A DNA stretch of 64,000 bases from Candidatus Aalborgicola bjergmarkensis (GTDB lineage Bacteria > Pseudomonadota > Gammaproteobacteria > Burkholderiales > Burkholderiaceae_C). The stretch spans positions 62,001-126,000 of the forward strand of contig JADJFE010000002.1 in assembly GCA_016708725.1 (NCBI GenBank), in the 5' to 3' direction. Below the pieces are notes generated by a model. That model was not told the DNA's origin. It ran no database searches and saw only the letters and a list, made by a program, of their open reading frames with translations. This document shows, one piece after another, positions 19,281 to 27,649 of the stretch. The position numbers and the translations under genes were made by a program. The first letter of the stretch is position 1, and each line of letters begins with the position of its first letter.

Positions 19281-19399
19281 AGGCTCAAACCATCTAATCT
19301 GCAGCAGTGCGGTGCTTTTGCACTTTCTACGCTGGGTTTTAGTGTAAAAGCAGAGCCGACTGAGAATACTAAAGCAAGCGTAAGAAGTAAATTTTTCAT
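19277..19399 (-). CDS. 40-residue putative secreted peptide
   Basis: ATG at 19399; it encodes a signal-like start (MKNLLLTLALVFSVGSAFTL) and a short tail with two Cys. Its start overlaps the stop of the upstream truncated frame and its stop overlaps the start of the zinc-ribbon gene, both as ATGA. The coupling supports real translation, but a function cannot be given; it may be the remnant of a longer protein. Confidence 0.4.
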   Translation of the reverse strand: MKNLLLTLALVFSVGSAFTLKPSVESAKAPHCCRLDGLSL

Positions 19400-19495
19400 T
19401 TATTTGTCATTCGTTCCCAATGGGGTGTAAATCGAGTGCAAATTGCCTCTTCTTGCTCTTTCTGCAACTTCATGCAATTCTCGGATAGATTGCGG
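19396..19495 (-). pseudogene. 3' end of a cassette gene cut by R3
   Basis: A frame reading ...NCMKLQKEQEEAICTRFTPHWERMTNK ends at 19396 with an ATGA overlap to the next frame. Upstream of about 19496 the frame continues only through R3 sequence, so the real 5' part was lost when R3 arrived. Confidence 0.45.
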
Positions 19496-19643
19496 GCGGA
19501 TAGGAAATCCAACCGCACGACCCCAAGTATCGCATCCTGATGCATCCTAAAAACCCCCATTTTGGCACATTGCGATCCTCGGTTTGGCAATCGAAACGGC
19601 CTGTTTTTTCGCTCGTGTGCCATTTTGGATTGTCTTGGTGAGT
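19496..19643. repeat. R3 repeat, inverted copy
   Basis: GCGGATAGGAAATCC at its left end, then sequence complementary to 13720-13875. It separates the HNH gene from the truncated cassette gene and occupies the place where the HNH cassette's attC would be expected. Confidence 0.65.
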
Positions 19644-19685
19644 AGACACTGTGCCCCGCCGTTGTGTGTCCGTTCGATGGAAGGG

Positions 19686-20594
19686 CTATGCCTGCCCATC
19701 GGTCTCGGCACACCCGAAGAGAAAGTCTTCATCTTCCGCAAGGTTTGATTCCGTTCGATAGCGAACCCAGTCGTCTTTGCCTTGCATCACAGTGTGGGCC
19801 TGCAATGCCGGAAACGACTTCACTACCTCTGCAGCAGGCTCCCGTTCACCTAGAAAACCGACCACGCGATAGCTTTGATTCCACTCGACCGCCCAAGACC
19901 ACGTGGCTGCGCTCGGATGCCGACGAACAGCAGCTTTGAAGTAGCCCCCTGCCGTTGTAACTAGAAATCGTGGCTCCCAGCTTTGCACGGAATTCATGAA
20001 CGCCTTGAGCACTGGATTGCCCCAATCTGATCTCGGGGCTCTCATGACCGGACAGAACTCACCCGGCCAGAACCCTCCCGTTCTTGCTTCGTGGTTGTAG
20101 GTGATGAAGTAGAAGAACGCACTCATATGAAGGCGCGCAAGCTCGTAGACGCGCGCACTGTCGAGTTGAGGTGGCGAGACCATGGTGAACGTGAGTTCAG
20201 CGTGTGACCCAACTGGAAACTTGAGCGACATCGTCTCTGCACTCTCTGCGACACGTTTCCCTGTCTTCCGGCTTCTACTGTTCTGTGCTTTCCGCTTGGC
20301 ATCGATTGCGAGCAGTTCCTCTGGCGTTGCATGAAGCCCAGTAGCATCGGGTTGCATCGTGATCGCGGAAACGTCGTCCTCAAGATCGGACTTTCGGTTA
20401 TTGCAAGGTTTGCAGGCCCGAACGATGAGATTCCAGTCCCCATTCAGAGAGCCCTTGGGAACGAACCGTCTCCCGATTACGTGTTCCTTGGTATCAGCGC
20501 CAGGCTCGATGCGACATCCGCAGTAGACACACGTTTCGTTCCGAAGAAGAACAGCGCGGTTCGGCGGTAGGTGGGTCAAACGGGTAGTGAGCAT
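19686..20594 (-). CDS. HNH endonuclease family protein (integron cassette)
   Basis: 302 residues from the ATG at 20594; a longer frame would run through the attC at 20614-20676 and is therefore rejected. N-terminal HNH fold: CVYCG, then TKEHVIGRRFVP with the catalytic His, then RACKPCNNRKSDLE with the second Cys pair and Asn. The C-terminal 200 residues are not recognised. The likely role is a DNA nuclease, possibly in defence, given the neighbouring toxin-antitoxin cassette. Confidence 0.75.
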   Translation of the reverse strand: MLTTRLTHLPPNRAVLLRNETCVYCGCRIEPGADTKEHVIGRRFVPKGSLNGDWNLIVRACKPCNNRKSDLEDDVSAITMQPDATGLHATPEELLAIDAKRKAQNSRSRKTGKRVAESAETMSLKFPVGSHAELTFTMVSPPQLDSARVYELARLHMSAFFYFITYNHEARTGGFWPGEFCPVMRAPRSDWGNPVLKAFMNSVQSWEPRFLVTTAGGYFKAAVRRHPSAATWSWAVEWNQSYRVVGFLGEREPAAEVVKSFPALQAHTVMQGKDDWVRYRTESNLAEDEDFLFGCAETDGQA

Positions 20595-20613
20595 TGAGGG
20601 GTATGTGCTGCGG

Positions 20614-20676
20614 GCCGAACATGGAGTTAAGGGGCTGCGCGCTTTTGCGCAGTCCCGCTTGAGCGCAGGGTTTAGA
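20614..20676 (-). other. attC recombination site (cassette hicBA)
   Basis: About 63 bp between the hicA stop and the HNH start. GCCGAAC and GTTTAGA ends flank an inner stem containing GGGGCTGCGCGC, TTTT and GCGCAGTCCC and the motif CCGCTTGAGCGCAGGG. The inner 40 bases are almost identical to the attC at 21124. The right core deviates from GTTRRRY. Confidence 0.8.
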
Positions 20677-20677
20677 A

Positions 20678-20866
20678 CTACTTTGGATCGGAGATGCCAA
20701 GGTCGCGGCAAATCTTAACCGCCAAGTGGTTGTTGATTTCATTATGCCGTGGAACAGCGCTTCGTCTGTTTGATTCAGAATGGCACCACCAAGAATGGCT
20801 GGCACCTTCACGGAGCAATGCGCAGCCATGTGAAGTGAGGTGTATCAGTAAATCTCGCCGCTTCAT
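20678..20866 (-). CDS. hicA: HicA mRNA interferase toxin
   Basis: 62 residues, the family size. It has the KRRDLLxxLxxHGCxLLREGxxHSWW motif with the catalytic His (about 23), SAVPRHNEI, and the end VKICRDLGI. It cleaves mRNA when free of HicB. Its start overlaps the hicB stop by four bases (ATGA), the toxin being second, the reverse of the classic hicAB order. An attC follows immediately, so the pair is one integron cassette; toxin-antitoxin cassettes are known to stabilise arrays. Confidence 0.88.
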   Translation of the reverse strand: MKRRDLLIHLTSHGCALLREGASHSWWCHSESNRRSAVPRHNEINNHLAVKICRDLGISDPK

Positions 20867-21075
20867 ACGGCTATCGAAAGCTCTTCAAAACCATAGCCTA
20901 CAGCTTCCAGCGCATCTGCACGATTTAACTCGATGGCCTCAGCTAATGTTTCTCGGAGAGACTTCAATAACTTTTCGCGTGTAGATTCTTGGCAATTTAC
21001 GCCAGGAACTTCTTCAATCCAGCCAATCCACCAATCGGCATCTTGTTTAATTACTGCGGTGTAGTTTGAATTCAT
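20863..21075 (-). CDS. hicB: HicB antitoxin
   Basis: 70 residues. The HicB partial RNase H fold is visible: YTAVIKQDADWWIGWIEEVPGVNCQESTREKLLKSLRETLAEAIEL. No C-terminal HTH or RHH extension is present, so it belongs to the short HicB type. It precedes hicA with a four-base overlap. An AGGAGA-like site (complement of TCTCCT at 21087) precedes the start. Confidence 0.85.
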   Translation of the reverse strand: MNSNYTAVIKQDADWWIGWIEEVPGVNCQESTREKLLKSLRETLAEAIELNRADALEAVGYGFEELSIAV

Positions 21076-21123
21076 ATAACTTGGTCTCCTTAATCGGCAT
21101 CATAGCAAAAGGGGGCAAGAAGT

Positions 21124-21185
21124 TCTAACGTGGAGCTAAGGGGCTGCGCGCTTTTGCGCAGTCCCGCTTGAGCGTAGGGTTAGAC
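21124..21185 (-). other. attC recombination site
   Basis: 62 bp with TCTAACG at 21124-21130 and GTTAGAC at 21179-21185, an R''/R' pair matching RYYYAAC and GTTRRRY. Between them lies the stem GGCTGCGCGC-TTTT-GCGCAGTCCC and CCGCTTGAGCG. It sits 3' of the gene at 21198-21458 and just upstream of hicB. Confidence 0.88.
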
Positions 21186-21197
21186 ATGTAATTTAGG

Positions 21198-21458
21198 CTA
21201 CTTAAGTTTATTAACTGCAATACTTTCGCTCGCATTGCAAGATGGGCATTCAACATGTATGTGGCTCACTGCTGAACGAAATCTACCTTCGCCGAAAGTA
21301 CGAGATAGCCAGTCGTGCTGGCATACGTTGCAAGTAATTTGCAATGATTTAACGCCTATAAGTATTGGCTGCGATGCACGTGCAGAATTAATCTCTTTAG
21401 ACTCTGCATAATTAAAAGACACGTCTTTTATCAAGAATTTTTCTGTTTCAATTGACAT
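21198..21458 (-). CDS. Zinc-ribbon hypothetical protein (integron cassette)
   Basis: 86 residues. Two CxxC pairs (CNVCQHDW about 43-50 and CPSCNAS about 75-81) make one zinc ribbon; the N-terminal half is helical. It is flanked by attC sites on both sides, so it is a complete single-gene cassette. No family is recognised. Confidence 0.75.
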   Translation of the reverse strand: MSIETEKFLIKDVSFNYAESKEINSARASQPILIGVKSLQITCNVCQHDWLSRTFGEGRFRSAVSHIHVECPSCNASESIAVNKLK

Positions 21459-21470
21459 GAGTCTTCCTTC

Positions 21471-21527
21471 TCTAACGAATAAGGTAAGCGGCGACTTGAA
21501 GCTGTCCGCTTGAGCGCCGGGTTAGCA
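21471..21527 (-). other. attC recombination site
   Basis: 57 bp from TCTAACG (21471) to GTTAGCA (21521). The inner part has AAGCGGCG and CGCTTGAGCGCCGG, matching the right half of the other two sites. The final base of the core deviates from GTTRRRY. It belongs to the cassette whose gene tail lies at 21603-21774. Confidence 0.78.
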
Positions 21528-21602
21528 CCACACAGCGCCAACGCATAAATAATTTGACCCTGGCCCCTTTATTGCCTCACTTTCGCGCAGTTCAACAGCA
21601 AG

Positions 21603-21774
21603 CTACTGAAGCTTCAGGTCAATGCGCTCGTCGTTAAGTAGCACCACGGACTGGCCTACAAGTTGCTGGCCTGATAGTTCCTGCTCCTTGTAGCGTCTCA
21701 CTGCGTCCTGGGGCATCAGAAAGCGGTACTCCAACTTCGTCGGCGTCGCGCTTTTTCCCGTGAAGTCCTTGGCT
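21603..21774 (-). pseudogene. 3' part of a cassette gene cut by R3
   Basis: The frame ...TPTKLEYRFLMPQDAVRRYKE...LNDERIDLKLQ ends at 21603. Its 5' continuation beyond 21775 is R3 sequence. The retained 56 residues are not recognised. It is the last cassette of the array before the ACAD/kinase duplication. Confidence 0.5.
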
Positions 21775-21975
21775 GCGGATAGAAAATCCAACCGCACGAC
21801 GGCAAATATCGCATCCTGACCCGTCCTCAAACCCCCCATTTTGGCACATTGCGATCCTCGGTCTGGCAGTCGAAACGGTCTGTCTCACCGCCCGTGTGCC
21901 ATTCTGGGTTTTCTTGGCGTATCGCCGGAACGGCCCTACCCGAAAGACCCGAAAGCAGGTCTGGATCGCTGCTTT
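21775..21975. repeat. R3 repeat, inverted copy
   Basis: GCGGATAGAAAATCC at the left end, otherwise the complement of copy 1. Beyond it, 21976-22109 holds no recognisable gene. Confidence 0.65.
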
Positions 21976-22109
21976 TATCTCTCACCAATGGATGCACTGA
22001 TCGGCACAATCGTCAGGTGCTGGCTGTGCTATTTCATCCCAATCAGGCAGCGATTCACCGGGAGTTTCCAGCCCCCTGCCCTCACGCCACCCACCACACG
22101 ATCACACAA

Positions 22110-22178
22110 AAAACATAGCGCACCCCGCTTGCTAAACAAGGCATACAGCTCGATTTGCCTTAAATTTCCCCCTTCAAG
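22110..22178. repeat. Half R2 element at the duplication breakpoint
   Basis: One R2 arm (CCCCGCTTGCTAAACAAGG, then CAGCTCGATTTGCC) and a few interior bases, then an abrupt switch at about 22179 into the kinase copy. The left breakpoint of the large duplication is therefore inside an R2 element. Confidence 0.65.
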
Positions 22179-23216
22179 CATGCGATTGAACTGGACGCAC
22201 TGTCCCATTGGCTGGAAAAGAATCTGGATGGATTTGCCGGGCCTTTGACGGCGGAGATGTTCAAGGGCGGCCAGTCCAACCCCACGTACAAGCTGTGCAC
22301 GCCAGGCAAAAACTACGTCATGCGCTCCAAACCGGGGCCGGTCGCCAAATTGCTGCCATCGGCGCATGCCATCGAGCGCGAGTTCACCATCATGCGCGCA
22401 CTGGCCGACACCGCCGTGCCTGTGCCGCGCATGTACTGCCTGTGCGAGGACGAGTCCGTCATCGGACGTGCCTTCTACATTATGGAGTGCATGGAAGGCC
22501 GGGTGCTGTGGGACCCGTCCCTGCCCGGCATGGATGCAGCGCAACGTACTGCCATGTACAGGGAAATGAACCGGGTCATCTCCGCGCTGCACACGGTACG
22601 TTTTGCCGAGCGTGGCTTGCAGGATTATGGCAAGCCCGGCAATTATTTTGACCGCCAGATCGCCCGCTGGAGCAAGCAATACACCGCCTCCATCACCGAG
22701 CCGATTGCCGAGATGGACCAGCTGATGGAGTGGCTGCCACGCAATATCCCCGCCATGGCACGCGATGACCGCATGGTCAGCATCGTACACGGCGACTACC
22801 GCATGGACAATCTGGTGTTCGATCCGCTGGAGCCAAAAGTCATTGCCGTGCTGGACTGGGAACTCTCCACCCTGGGGCATCCGCTGGCCGACTTCAGTTA
22901 CCACTGCATGGCCTGGCATATTCCACCGGGCGCCTTTCGCGGTATTGCCGGGCTGGACTGGGCCACTCTGGGCATTCCCGATGAAGACGCATATATCCGC
23001 TGGTACTGCGAGAGCACGGGCCTGGCCACACCCGCGCAGCTCAAGGCGGACTGGAATTTCTACATGGCCTACAACATGTTTCGCATCGCAGCCATCCTGC
23101 AAGGCATTGCCAAACGTGCCCAGACTGGCACGGCATCCAGCGCCCAGGCTGCCAGTTCGGGCGCAGGTGCCCGGCCACTGGCGCAAATGGCCTGGAAATT
23201 TGCCCAGAAAAGCTGA
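22179..23216 (+). pseudogene. APH-type phosphotransferase, copy 2, 5'-truncated
   Basis: Matches 10937-11974 at about 95 percent or better by eye. The first 16 codons, the RBS and the promoter are missing, and no in-frame ATG precedes the match; a TTG at 22245 could serve. All catalytic motifs (VHGDYRMDN, LDWELS) remain intact, so it could still be translated as a roughly 323-residue protein that lacks its N-terminus. ACAD copy 2 follows as in the original. Confidence 0.7.
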
Positions 23217-23259
23217 TTCAAGCTGATTTTTATCCCCCACGAAAGACAGAAAGACCCCC

Positions 23260-24495
23260 ATGGACTTTGACTATTCCCCCAAAACCAAAGAGCTTCAGGT
23301 GCGTTTGCTGAAGTTCATGGACGACTACATCTATCCGGCTGAAGGGGCATTCTTTGCCGAAATAGAAGCCAATACTGCCGCTGGCAAACGTTGGACCCCG
23401 CTGAAAACCATCGAAAACCTCAAACCCAAAGCCATGGAAGCAGGCTTGTGGAACCTCTTTTTGCCGGTGGACACGGCCGAAGCTTCGGGCTACCTTGGGG
23501 CTGGCCTGACCAATCAGGAATACGCGCCTCTGGCCGAAATCATGGGCCGGGTGCTGTGGTGCAGCGAGGTATTCAACTGCTCGGCGCCCGACACCGGCAA
23601 TATGGAAACCATCGCCCGTTATGGCTCGGAAGAACTCAAGGCACGCTGGCTCAAACCCTTGCTGGAGGGAAAAATCCGCTCGGCCTTTGCCATGACCGAA
23701 CCGCAAGTCGCCTCCAGCGATGCCACCAACATCGAAACCCGCATCGAGCGCCAGGGCGACAACTACGTCATCAACGGCCGCAAGTGGTGGATTTCCGGTG
23801 CGGGCGATCCGCGCTGCGCGGTCTACATCACCATGGGCAAGACCGATCCCAATGCACCACGCCACGTGCAGCAAAGCATGGTGATTATTCCGGCGGACGC
23901 GCCCGGACTGAAGGTGGTGCGCCCGCTCAATGTTTTTGGCTACGACGATGCGCCGCACGGCCACATGGAATTGTCCTTTGAAAACGTAGTGGTGCCGGTC
24001 GGCAACATCCTGCTGGGTGAAGGCCGTGGCTTTGAAATTGCCCAGGGCCGCCTGGGGCCGGGACGCATCCACCACTGCATGCGCCTCATCGGTCTGGCCG
24101 AACGTGCGCTGGAATTGATGTGCCGACGTGCAGTTGCGCGCGTGGCCTTTGGCAAACCACTGGCCGCGCAGACGGTCACCAGGGAGCGCATCGCCGAGGC
24201 ACGCTGCAAGATCGACATGGCGCGGCTGCTCACGCTCAAGGCCGCCTGGATGATGGACATGGCGGGCAACAAGTTCGCCCAATCGGAAATCGCCATGATC
24301 AAGGTGGTCGCCCCCAGCATGGCGTGCGAAGTGATTGACTGGGCCATTCAGCTCTACGGCGGCGCGGGCATGTGCGACGACTTCCCGCTGGCGTACAGCT
24401 ACACCGCAGCCCGCACCCTGCGCTTTGCCGATGGCCCGGACGAAGTACACCGCAACGCCATCGCCAAAATGGAACTGGGCAAATACATGCGCTGA
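23260..24495 (+). CDS. Acyl-CoA dehydrogenase, ACAD10/11-like (copy 2, complete)
   Basis: 411 residues, identical to copy 1 (12018-13253) by eye, with differences confined to synonymous codon positions. The intergenic sequence before it is also shared. The domain set is as in copy 1. Whether it is expressed depends on transcription from the truncated kinase copy or the cargo block upstream. Confidence 0.85.
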   Translation: MDFDYSPKTKELQVRLLKFMDDYIYPAEGAFFAEIEANTAAGKRWTPLKTIENLKPKAMEAGLWNLFLPVDTAEASGYLGAGLTNQEYAPLAEIMGRVLWCSEVFNCSAPDTGNMETIARYGSEELKARWLKPLLEGKIRSAFAMTEPQVASSDATNIETRIERQGDNYVINGRKWWISGAGDPRCAVYITMGKTDPNAPRHVQQSMVIIPADAPGLKVVRPLNVFGYDDAPHGHMELSFENVVVPVGNILLGEGRGFEIAQGRLGPGRIHHCMRLIGLAERALELMCRRAVARVAFGKPLAAQTVTRERIAEARCKIDMARLLTLKAAWMMDMAGNKFAQSEIAMIKVVAPSMACEVIDWAIQLYGGAGMCDDFPLAYSYTAARTLRFADGPDEVHRNAIAKMELGKYMR

Positions 24496-25124
24496 TCGAT
24501 GATGTGCGCTGATGTCTGGCGGGGTGCCAGGGGCGATGCCCCAGGCTGGTATGGGGTTGCGCCGTTGGCGCGTAAGGCGCGTAGGTCGTCCGGTATTGGA
24601 GGGCCAAAGGCCCGGCTTGATACCAGCCTGGGGCATCGCCCCAGGTATGCAGGTCACAAAATTCCCAAAGGGCTGAAAGCCCGCCCTATTTCATAGCGTA
24701 TCATTTTTTAATAGCGGCTCCCGCACGTTCCATAAGCCTTGCAGCCCGATTTGCCATGTAAAAACACCCGAAAACGGCCCGTTTTGATGCCTCATGGCGC
24801 TTGCTGGCGTCGCCTTGACCCGTTTTGAAGGGCAAAATCAAAGGCAAATCGGGCTGTACACCTTATTGGATAAGCGGGGGCAGCTATGTTTTTTGATCAT
24901 ACACCACGAAAACGTAGCCAAACGTGAGAGCAAAATCAGCGAGTCAGACCCGCTGTCGGGTAGGTCCGTTCCGGCGATACGCCAAGAAAACCCAAAATGG
25001 CACACGAGCGAAAAAACAGACCGTTTCGACTGCCAGACCGAGGCACGCAATGTGCCAAAATGGGGATTTTGAGGATGGGTCAGGACGCGATACTTGGGGT
25101 CGTGCGGTTGGATTTCCTATCCGC
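24496..25124. repeat. R1-R2-R3 block, copy 2
   Basis: Same order and linker as after copy 1: R1 (24496-24697), R2 in orientation I (24713-24885), linker, and R3 (24956-25124). R1 here has small insertions (GATC after the stop, an extra CGT). No gene is seen up to 25222. Confidence 0.78.
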
Positions 25125-25222
25125 ATGCGGGCTAGCGACGATATTGAAGCCAAATAGGTACGCAACATATATCCAACTTGGCTAATGATTTCGGTAAATC
25201 TTTTCGAGCAAGGAACAAGATC

Positions 25223-25831
25223 ATGGGCGGATACAGCAGCGGCAGGCACGGCGGCAAGCGCACCACCAACGATATGCACGTCTTGGACATTCGCAAGATT
25301 GCGCGTTCCGGGCTATTGAAACCAGGTTGTTCATTCAGTTGGCAGTGGACGCGCGGCGGCGAAAAGATTGCATCTATCGGCTTGCGCACCGAGACCGACC
25401 GCGTGGTTCTGGACTATCGCAGCCGGTCCAACGGCGACGAATGGCAGGATATGCATTACCCCGTGTACCTGGCCTGGAGTGGCTGCAACTACGGCGGGCA
25501 GCGCGCCTGGTGGCTTTGCCCTGCTGCGGGTTGCGCGCGGCGCGTGGCGGTTCTATTCGGCGGCAAGGTGTATGCGTGCAGGCATTGCCACCAATTGGCC
25601 TACCGCACACAGCGCGAGCAAGACTACGACCGCGCAAGCAGTCGGGCGGACACGATCCGCAAACGGCTGGGCTGGGAAGCTGGCATTTTGAACCTACCGC
25701 GTGGCAAACCAAAAGGGATGCACTGGAGGACGTTCGAGCGGTTGCAGGCTGCGCACGATGCGCACACCAATCAGGCGCTGGCTGGGATGGCGGCAAAGTT
25801 GGGAATCCTACGCGGCAGGCTGGGTTTGTAG
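25223..25831 (+). CDS. Conserved hypothetical protein with zinc-finger-like Cys motifs
   Basis: 202 residues from the ATG at 25223 (MGGYSSGRHGGK...). WLCPAAGCARRVAVLFGG...YACRHCHQLAY gives two Cys pairs, probably one zinc site, at about residues 93-120. Proteins with this GGYGSGR start and WxCPxxGC...CRxCxxLAY core are common in proteobacterial mobile and prophage DNA, with no assigned function. It is the first gene of cargo block 2. Confidence 0.7.
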   Translation: MGGYSSGRHGGKRTTNDMHVLDIRKIARSGLLKPGCSFSWQWTRGGEKIASIGLRTETDRVVLDYRSRSNGDEWQDMHYPVYLAWSGCNYGGQRAWWLCPAAGCARRVAVLFGGKVYACRHCHQLAYRTQREQDYDRASSRADTIRKRLGWEAGILNLPRGKPKGMHWRTFERLQAAHDAHTNQALAGMAAKLGILRGRLGL

Positions 25832-25876
25832 GACGGAGGTTATAGTTTGCCGTGCCCTACATAACAACTTCAATTC

Positions 25877-26368
25877 ATGCTGACCGTTGCTGATGTCGAT
25901 TCGTTTCTGAACGCGCCTAAAAGTGCCGTTTCAGCTATGGATTGGCGTCCGGGGCTCTCAAAGAAAGACGTGCAATGGTGGGCTTGGGATTGCGCAATCG
26001 AGGTAAACGGTATGGTCCCAGAGGGCGCGCGCATTATTCTTCAATGGCGTCCGGTAGTAGGTGCCGCCTCTGAAAAGCTGAACTGCGGTCTGTTCCATCA
26101 AAATCAGCGCGTGTATGCGATTGACTTTGATCCGGACACCCAGCACACGAATAAGGTGGGTTTAGGTCGCCCGCAGTATCGTCAGCGGTTCGGGCCAGGA
26201 ACCCATGAGCACACTTGGTCAGAGGAGGGTTATGGATATGCCGAGCCAATCCAAAATTTTGTGGACTTCGCCGCATTGTTTGCGTATTTTTGTACAAAGA
26301 CCACTCTTCAAGTCGAGGGTGGATTTAGACGGCCTCCCAGTCAACAACTTTCATTGGGGCTGATATGA
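25877..26368 (+). CDS. Unknown protein coupled to the DUF1828-type gene
   Basis: 163 residues. Central features are GLFHQNQRVYAIDFDPDTQHTNK and a Trp-rich N-terminal half; no catalytic signature is clear. Its stop overlaps the next start by four bases (ATGA), which argues for a functional two-gene unit. It may be a substrate-recognition or antitoxin partner; this is inference from context only. Confidence 0.65.
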   Translation: MLTVADVDSFLNAPKSAVSAMDWRPGLSKKDVQWWAWDCAIEVNGMVPEGARIILQWRPVVGAASEKLNCGLFHQNQRVYAIDFDPDTQHTNKVGLGRPQYRQRFGPGTHEHTWSEEGYGYAEPIQNFVDFAALFAYFCTKTTLQVEGGFRRPPSQQLSLGLI

Positions 26369-27126
26369 ACTGCACGAACCTGCTTGAAAACCTAGGTTTT
26401 ACCTGTGCGCCTCGTAACAATGGCGCGCTTCGGCTATGGTCGCCATTCACCTTTGATGATGGTGAACACTTGGGCCTTTTTTTGGAACCCCTAGGCGGTG
26501 ATCAATGGTTGATCACTGACCATGCCGATACCCTTATGCACGCCAGTGCAATGGGTGCAAAGCTCACAAAACCGCGCCTTGAGCGCATTCGCAGCCGTTT
26601 CCCTAGTGTCGAATTGACGGAGGGCGGCGCGCTGCGCGCCACGGCAACACAGTCTGAATTGTCAATGACGGTCACTGCTGTATTGAACACCGCCATTGCA
26701 ATCAGCCATGCCGAACCCGGCTGGTTGCCAAAGACCAAGGAAGAACTATTCAATCAGATGGTTGGCCGTGAACTGGAAGCCGTTGCAGGCGCGCATTTGC
26801 AACGCGGTGTTTCAGTGCAAGGTGTTTCTGGCCATCAACTTGAAATCCCGTTTGTTATCGACCTGCCCAATACCGGCCGCCACTACATCCAGCCAGTTGC
26901 CAGCGGCGATGAGCATGTGGACTGGGGCAATGTGTATCGGGCAGGTGGCAAAATGCTCGATCTTAAGTCGGCAGGTGCTGACGACCACCAGCGCATTGTC
27001 GTAATCGAAGACGTACCCGGCGACGAGGAACTGGGAAAGGCCATCACATTCCTAAGTGTGACGACTTCGGTGTTGATGTTTAGCCACCGGAACCAGTGGC
27101 TTGAACAATTCCGTTTGGCGGCTTAG
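26365..27126 (+). CDS. DUF1828/DUF1829-like protein
   Basis: 253 residues. The N-terminal part (LRLWSPFTFDDGEHLGLFLEPLGGDQWLITDHADTL) fits DUF1828; the C-terminal half with EIPFVIDLP and a following strand pattern fits DUF1829. The family occurs in restriction-modification and toxin-antitoxin neighbourhoods and its activity is not established to my knowledge. It is coupled to the upstream gene and lies next to a type III modification locus. Confidence 0.68.
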   Translation: MNCTNLLENLGFTCAPRNNGALRLWSPFTFDDGEHLGLFLEPLGGDQWLITDHADTLMHASAMGAKLTKPRLERIRSRFPSVELTEGGALRATATQSELSMTVTAVLNTAIAISHAEPGWLPKTKEELFNQMVGRELEAVAGAHLQRGVSVQGVSGHQLEIPFVIDLPNTGRHYIQPVASGDEHVDWGNVYRAGGKMLDLKSAGADDHQRIVVIEDVPGDEELGKAITFLSVTTSVLMFSHRNQWLEQFRLAA

Positions 27127-27189
27127 GGCTTTCAAAACGAGTCCCGCTAGTTGTAGATTTGTCGCGCAGAACTGACTTGCAGCACAAAC

Positions 27190-27582
27190 CTACTTTCTGC
27201 TGTTCCATTGCCGCCTTAGCAGCAGCGTCATGAATTCATCCACCAGTTCCCGGTGATCCGGCGTCAACGCGGAATACTTGCTCCAAGTCATCGCAGGATC
27301 AGGTTCCGAGGGCTTCTGGCTGCCGATGCCGCCACCGGACTTCCCCGTGCTTTGTGGTGCGGTCTCCATCCTCCGGTGTAGTTCAGACACTGTCACTCCC
27401 AGCGCTGTAGCAATGCGCTCCAAAGTTTCGGGCGAATAGCCCTGCGTACCGCGCTCAATGCGGGACAGGTTGCTGGCATTAGTGTCGGCAGCCAAGGCAA
27501 TTTCCTCAAGCGTCGCTTTGTGCGCTTCCCTTATCTCCCGAATGACTTGCCCAATTTTCATGGGCGCAATGGTTGCTGGCAT
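27190..27582 (-). CDS. XRE-family HTH regulator
   Basis: About 130 residues from an ATG at 27582; 27561 (MKIGQVIREIREA) is an equally likely start. The HTH (IREAHKATLEEIALAADTNASNLSRIERG) is followed by a linker and a short C-terminal helix. It diverges from the modification gene, with about 70 bases between them, and probably controls it, like a C-protein. Confidence 0.75.
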   Translation of the reverse strand: MPATIAPMKIGQVIREIREAHKATLEEIALAADTNASNLSRIERGTQGYSPETLERIATALGVTVSELHRRMETAPQSTGKSGGGIGSQKPSEPDPAMTWSKYSALTPDHRELVDEFMTLLLRRQWNSRK

Positions 27583-27649
27583 TGACGTATCGCGCAAAGC
27601 GTGACACGTCAAATAGAATGACGCCTCACGTCAATTACAAACACGCCAC

